From CAKZLS01 sp963771545 (GTDB taxonomy: Bacteria > Pseudomonadota > Alphaproteobacteria > Rhodospirillales > Defluviicoccaceae): a stretch of 64,000 bases of DNA. A program made the position numbers and the translations under genes. Of the stretch, positions 62,539-64,000 are shown one piece after another. Location of the stretch: contig CAVYTX010000002.1 in NCBI GenBank assembly GCA_963771545.1, positions 2,542,001 to 2,606,000 on the forward strand, given 5' to 3'. Each line of letters begins with the position of its first letter. Position 1 is the first letter of the stretch. Below the pieces are notes generated by a model, which saw only the letters and a list, made by a program, of their open reading frames with translations, was not told the origin of the DNA and did no database searches.

Positions 62539-64000
62539 TTTGTGGTTGTTGATGGTTGGTTTGCGCCGTTGAAATTGGGTGGCGCGGTCTTTGTCGGCGG
62601 CGGGCCGGGCGTTTTCGTGCGTCAGTTGTGCGCTTCTGTTTGGTGCGCCGATGACGAGTTTATGAGGGCGCAGCTTGGGTGTCGGCTGTTGACGGTCGAC
62701 GGGATGGGCTTTGCGGCTATCCGGGAGAGGCACGCAGCCTGGCGTGGGCGAGGGCGAATTCGGCTTGGTATGGACACGCCGACGCCATAGCGATCTTGCT
62801 CCGGCGCACCGAGACGGTGACGCGGGCGCCGATCTTGAGGAGCTTGAGCCGGATGGTGCCGGCGGTGGCGGTGGCGAACTCGGTGTGGCCGAGACCGATC
62901 CGCTGCAGCGTTTCGATCAGGACATAGGCGAACGACGAGAACCAGAGGCGGAGCTGATTGGCGCGCAGGGTTGCCGTCGAGGTTCGGTCGGCAAAGAGAT
63001 CGAGTTGTTGCTCCTTGATGCGGTTCTCCATGTCGCCCCGGGCGCAGTAGAGGCGCTCGTACAGGGTCTTGGCGTCGATGGCCTTGCGTTTGAGCGAGGT
63101 GACGATGAACCGGGGATTGGCGCCCTTGGCCAGGTGCTCGGCCTTGCCGATCACCCGGCGCCGACGGCTCCAGCTGTCGCGGGTGGCGTAGAAGAAATCC
63201 TTAAACCGGCGGGCCGGTTTCCCCGTGGCTTCGTATTCGCTTTCGGCCCACGCGAGATCGATGGCGAGTTCGTCGACGAGGCGGCTGTTGCGGGCGAGGC
63301 CGAAGACATAGTCCACGCGGTTCGCCTCGCACCACGCCATCAACGCCTCGCGGGCGAAGCCGCTGTCGGCCCGGAGCACGATCTTGACCCGCGGCCAGCG
63401 GCGGCGGATGTGGGCGACGATGCGGGCCACTTCCTCCTTGGCGCCGGCCGAGGCGTCGATGTTGGAGCGGCGCAGCTTCGCCGCCAACAGATGCGGGCCA
63501 CAGAAGATGTACAGCGGCAGATAGCAGTAGCAATCGTAATAGCCGTGGAAGAACCGGCCCTCTTGATGTCCATGCAAAGGGTCGTCGGTGGCGTCGAGGT
63601 CGATGACGATCTCCCTCGGCGTTTTGTCCTGGCTGTCGAGAAACACGTCAACCGGGACCGCCTCCAAAGCCTCCGGGTCGTGGCCGATCTTGTGGTAGCG
63701 ATCGCCATCGCCACGGGGCGCATGTTCCAAGCGATTGATCGTGCTCTTGCCCGCCAATGGCGCGCAGTCTTCGCGCTTGATGCTTCGCATCCCTTGCGGG
63801 CATGCGTCCAGCCGCTCCGAAAACAACGCCAGAACCGGATCGAATCGCAAGGTGTCATGATCGTTGACGTCCTCGTAGCCGAGCGCGATGCCAATGATCC
63901 GCTGGCCGACCAGCGTGCGCACCGTATGCACGACGTCCGCTTGCCGGCGCCCGTCCGTGAAGCACGCCGCCACCCGATCGATCAAGGCGATCGCCCGATC
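62495..64000. mobile_element. IS1380-family insertion sequence (right part off window)
   Basis: The left boundary is placed near 62495 from the break in the methyltransferase; terminal repeats could not be confirmed because the other end is outside the window. It carries the transposase on the minus strand. Confidence 0.75.
62717..64000 (-). CDS. IS1380-family transposase (5' end off window)
   Basis: At least 422 residues, N-terminus cut by the window edge; the frame stays open to 64000. DDE residues are recognisable: IVIDLDATDDPLHGHQEG (first Asp), LRADSGFAREAL (second Asp) and CARGDMENRIKEQQ (Glu). ALGYEDVNDHDTLRFDP and NQLRLWFSSFAYVLIETLQRIGL are IS1380 hallmarks. The frame is uninterrupted in the window, so the element could be active. 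Confidence 0.93.
   Translation of the reverse strand, partial: DRAIALIDRVAACFTDGRRQADVVHTVRTLVGQRIIGIALGYEDVNDHDTLRFDPVLALFSERLDACPQGMRSIKREDCAPLAGKSTINRLEHAPRGDGDRYHKIGHDPEALEAVPVDVFLDSQDKTPREIVIDLDATDDPLHGHQEGRFFHGYYDCYCYLPLYIFCGPHLLAAKLRRSNIDASAGAKEEVARIVAHIRRRWPRVKIVLRADSGFAREALMAWCEANRVDYVFGLARNSRLVDELAIDLAWAESEYEATGKPARRFKDFFYATRDSWSRRRRVIGKAEHLAKGANPRFIVTSLKRKAIDAKTLYERLYCARGDMENRIKEQQLDLFADRTSTATLRANQLRLWFSSFAYVLIETLQRIGLGHTEFATATAGTIRLKLLKIGARVTVSVRRSKIAMASACPYQAEFALAHARLRASPG

Overview
The window is GC-rich chromosomal DNA, most likely from a free-living alphaproteobacterium of the Rhodospirillales type. This is an inference from gene content: an alphaproteobacterial-type SspB, the order mrp (opposite strand) / hflK-hflC-DUF2065-degP, flavin-dependent ThyX, DUF1127 microproteins, a TctCBA transporter and GTG/TTG starts. 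I see no tRNA, rRNA or CRISPR array.

Layout. 1-1778 is a decaying segment: a diverged, partly deleted copy of the locus at about 3950-6025, followed by scraps of an ATP synthase gamma gene and a permease gene. 1854-7167 holds a secreted alpha/beta hydrolase with three tandem C-terminal beta-rich repeats, divergent from a prenyl cluster (UbiA-like membrane protein, polyprenyl diphosphate synthase, converging UbiE-like methyltransferase). 7349-12160 holds a GAF/HisKA_2 kinase and a giant AsmA protein. 12459-18234 is mostly a minus-strand operon with both fumarase classes, a hydrolase and a LysE exporter, plus a secreted protein and SspB. thyX follows, then a transposase relic, a large GMC oxidoreductase-DUF1080 fusion and a RAYT transposase with REP-like repeats. 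24482-32431 is core: Mrp, HflKC, DUF2065, DegP, TrpB2 and DUF1015.

32432-41500 is accessory: a predicted 26-residue membrane microprotein with its own promoter, SD and hairpin; a secreted EF-hand protein; an SDR; a frameshifted TPR/O-GlcNAc-transferase-like gene; an AT-rich three-gene cassette of unknown function behind its own promoter; tandem and inverted GGGGACAT repeats; a phospholipid methyltransferase; and a frameshifted glycosyltransferase beside DUF547.

41493-50620: DUF547, DUF190-CrcB (fluoride export), an MlaF-like ATPase, then a catabolic regulon: GntR regulator, Gfo/Idh/MocA dehydrogenase and SMP-30 lactonase, divergent from tctCBA across a perfect 16-bp palindrome. 50766-61594: small proteins, LysR, glutathione-dependent formaldehyde oxidation (class III ADH plus S-formylglutathione hydrolase), SbcCD, hemerythrin-like, GST and flavodoxin-like proteins. 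The right end carries a 272-bp nested-hairpin element and a methyltransferase cut by an IS1380-family element that runs off the window.

A family of short palindromes (4 copies: 1784, 7224, 18642, 33278) lies in intergenic DNA. Three copies sit 33-93 nt upstream of start codons. The least-explained items are the 37536-39369 cassette, the 26-aa microprotein, the GMC-DUF1080 fusion and the 272-bp structured element.
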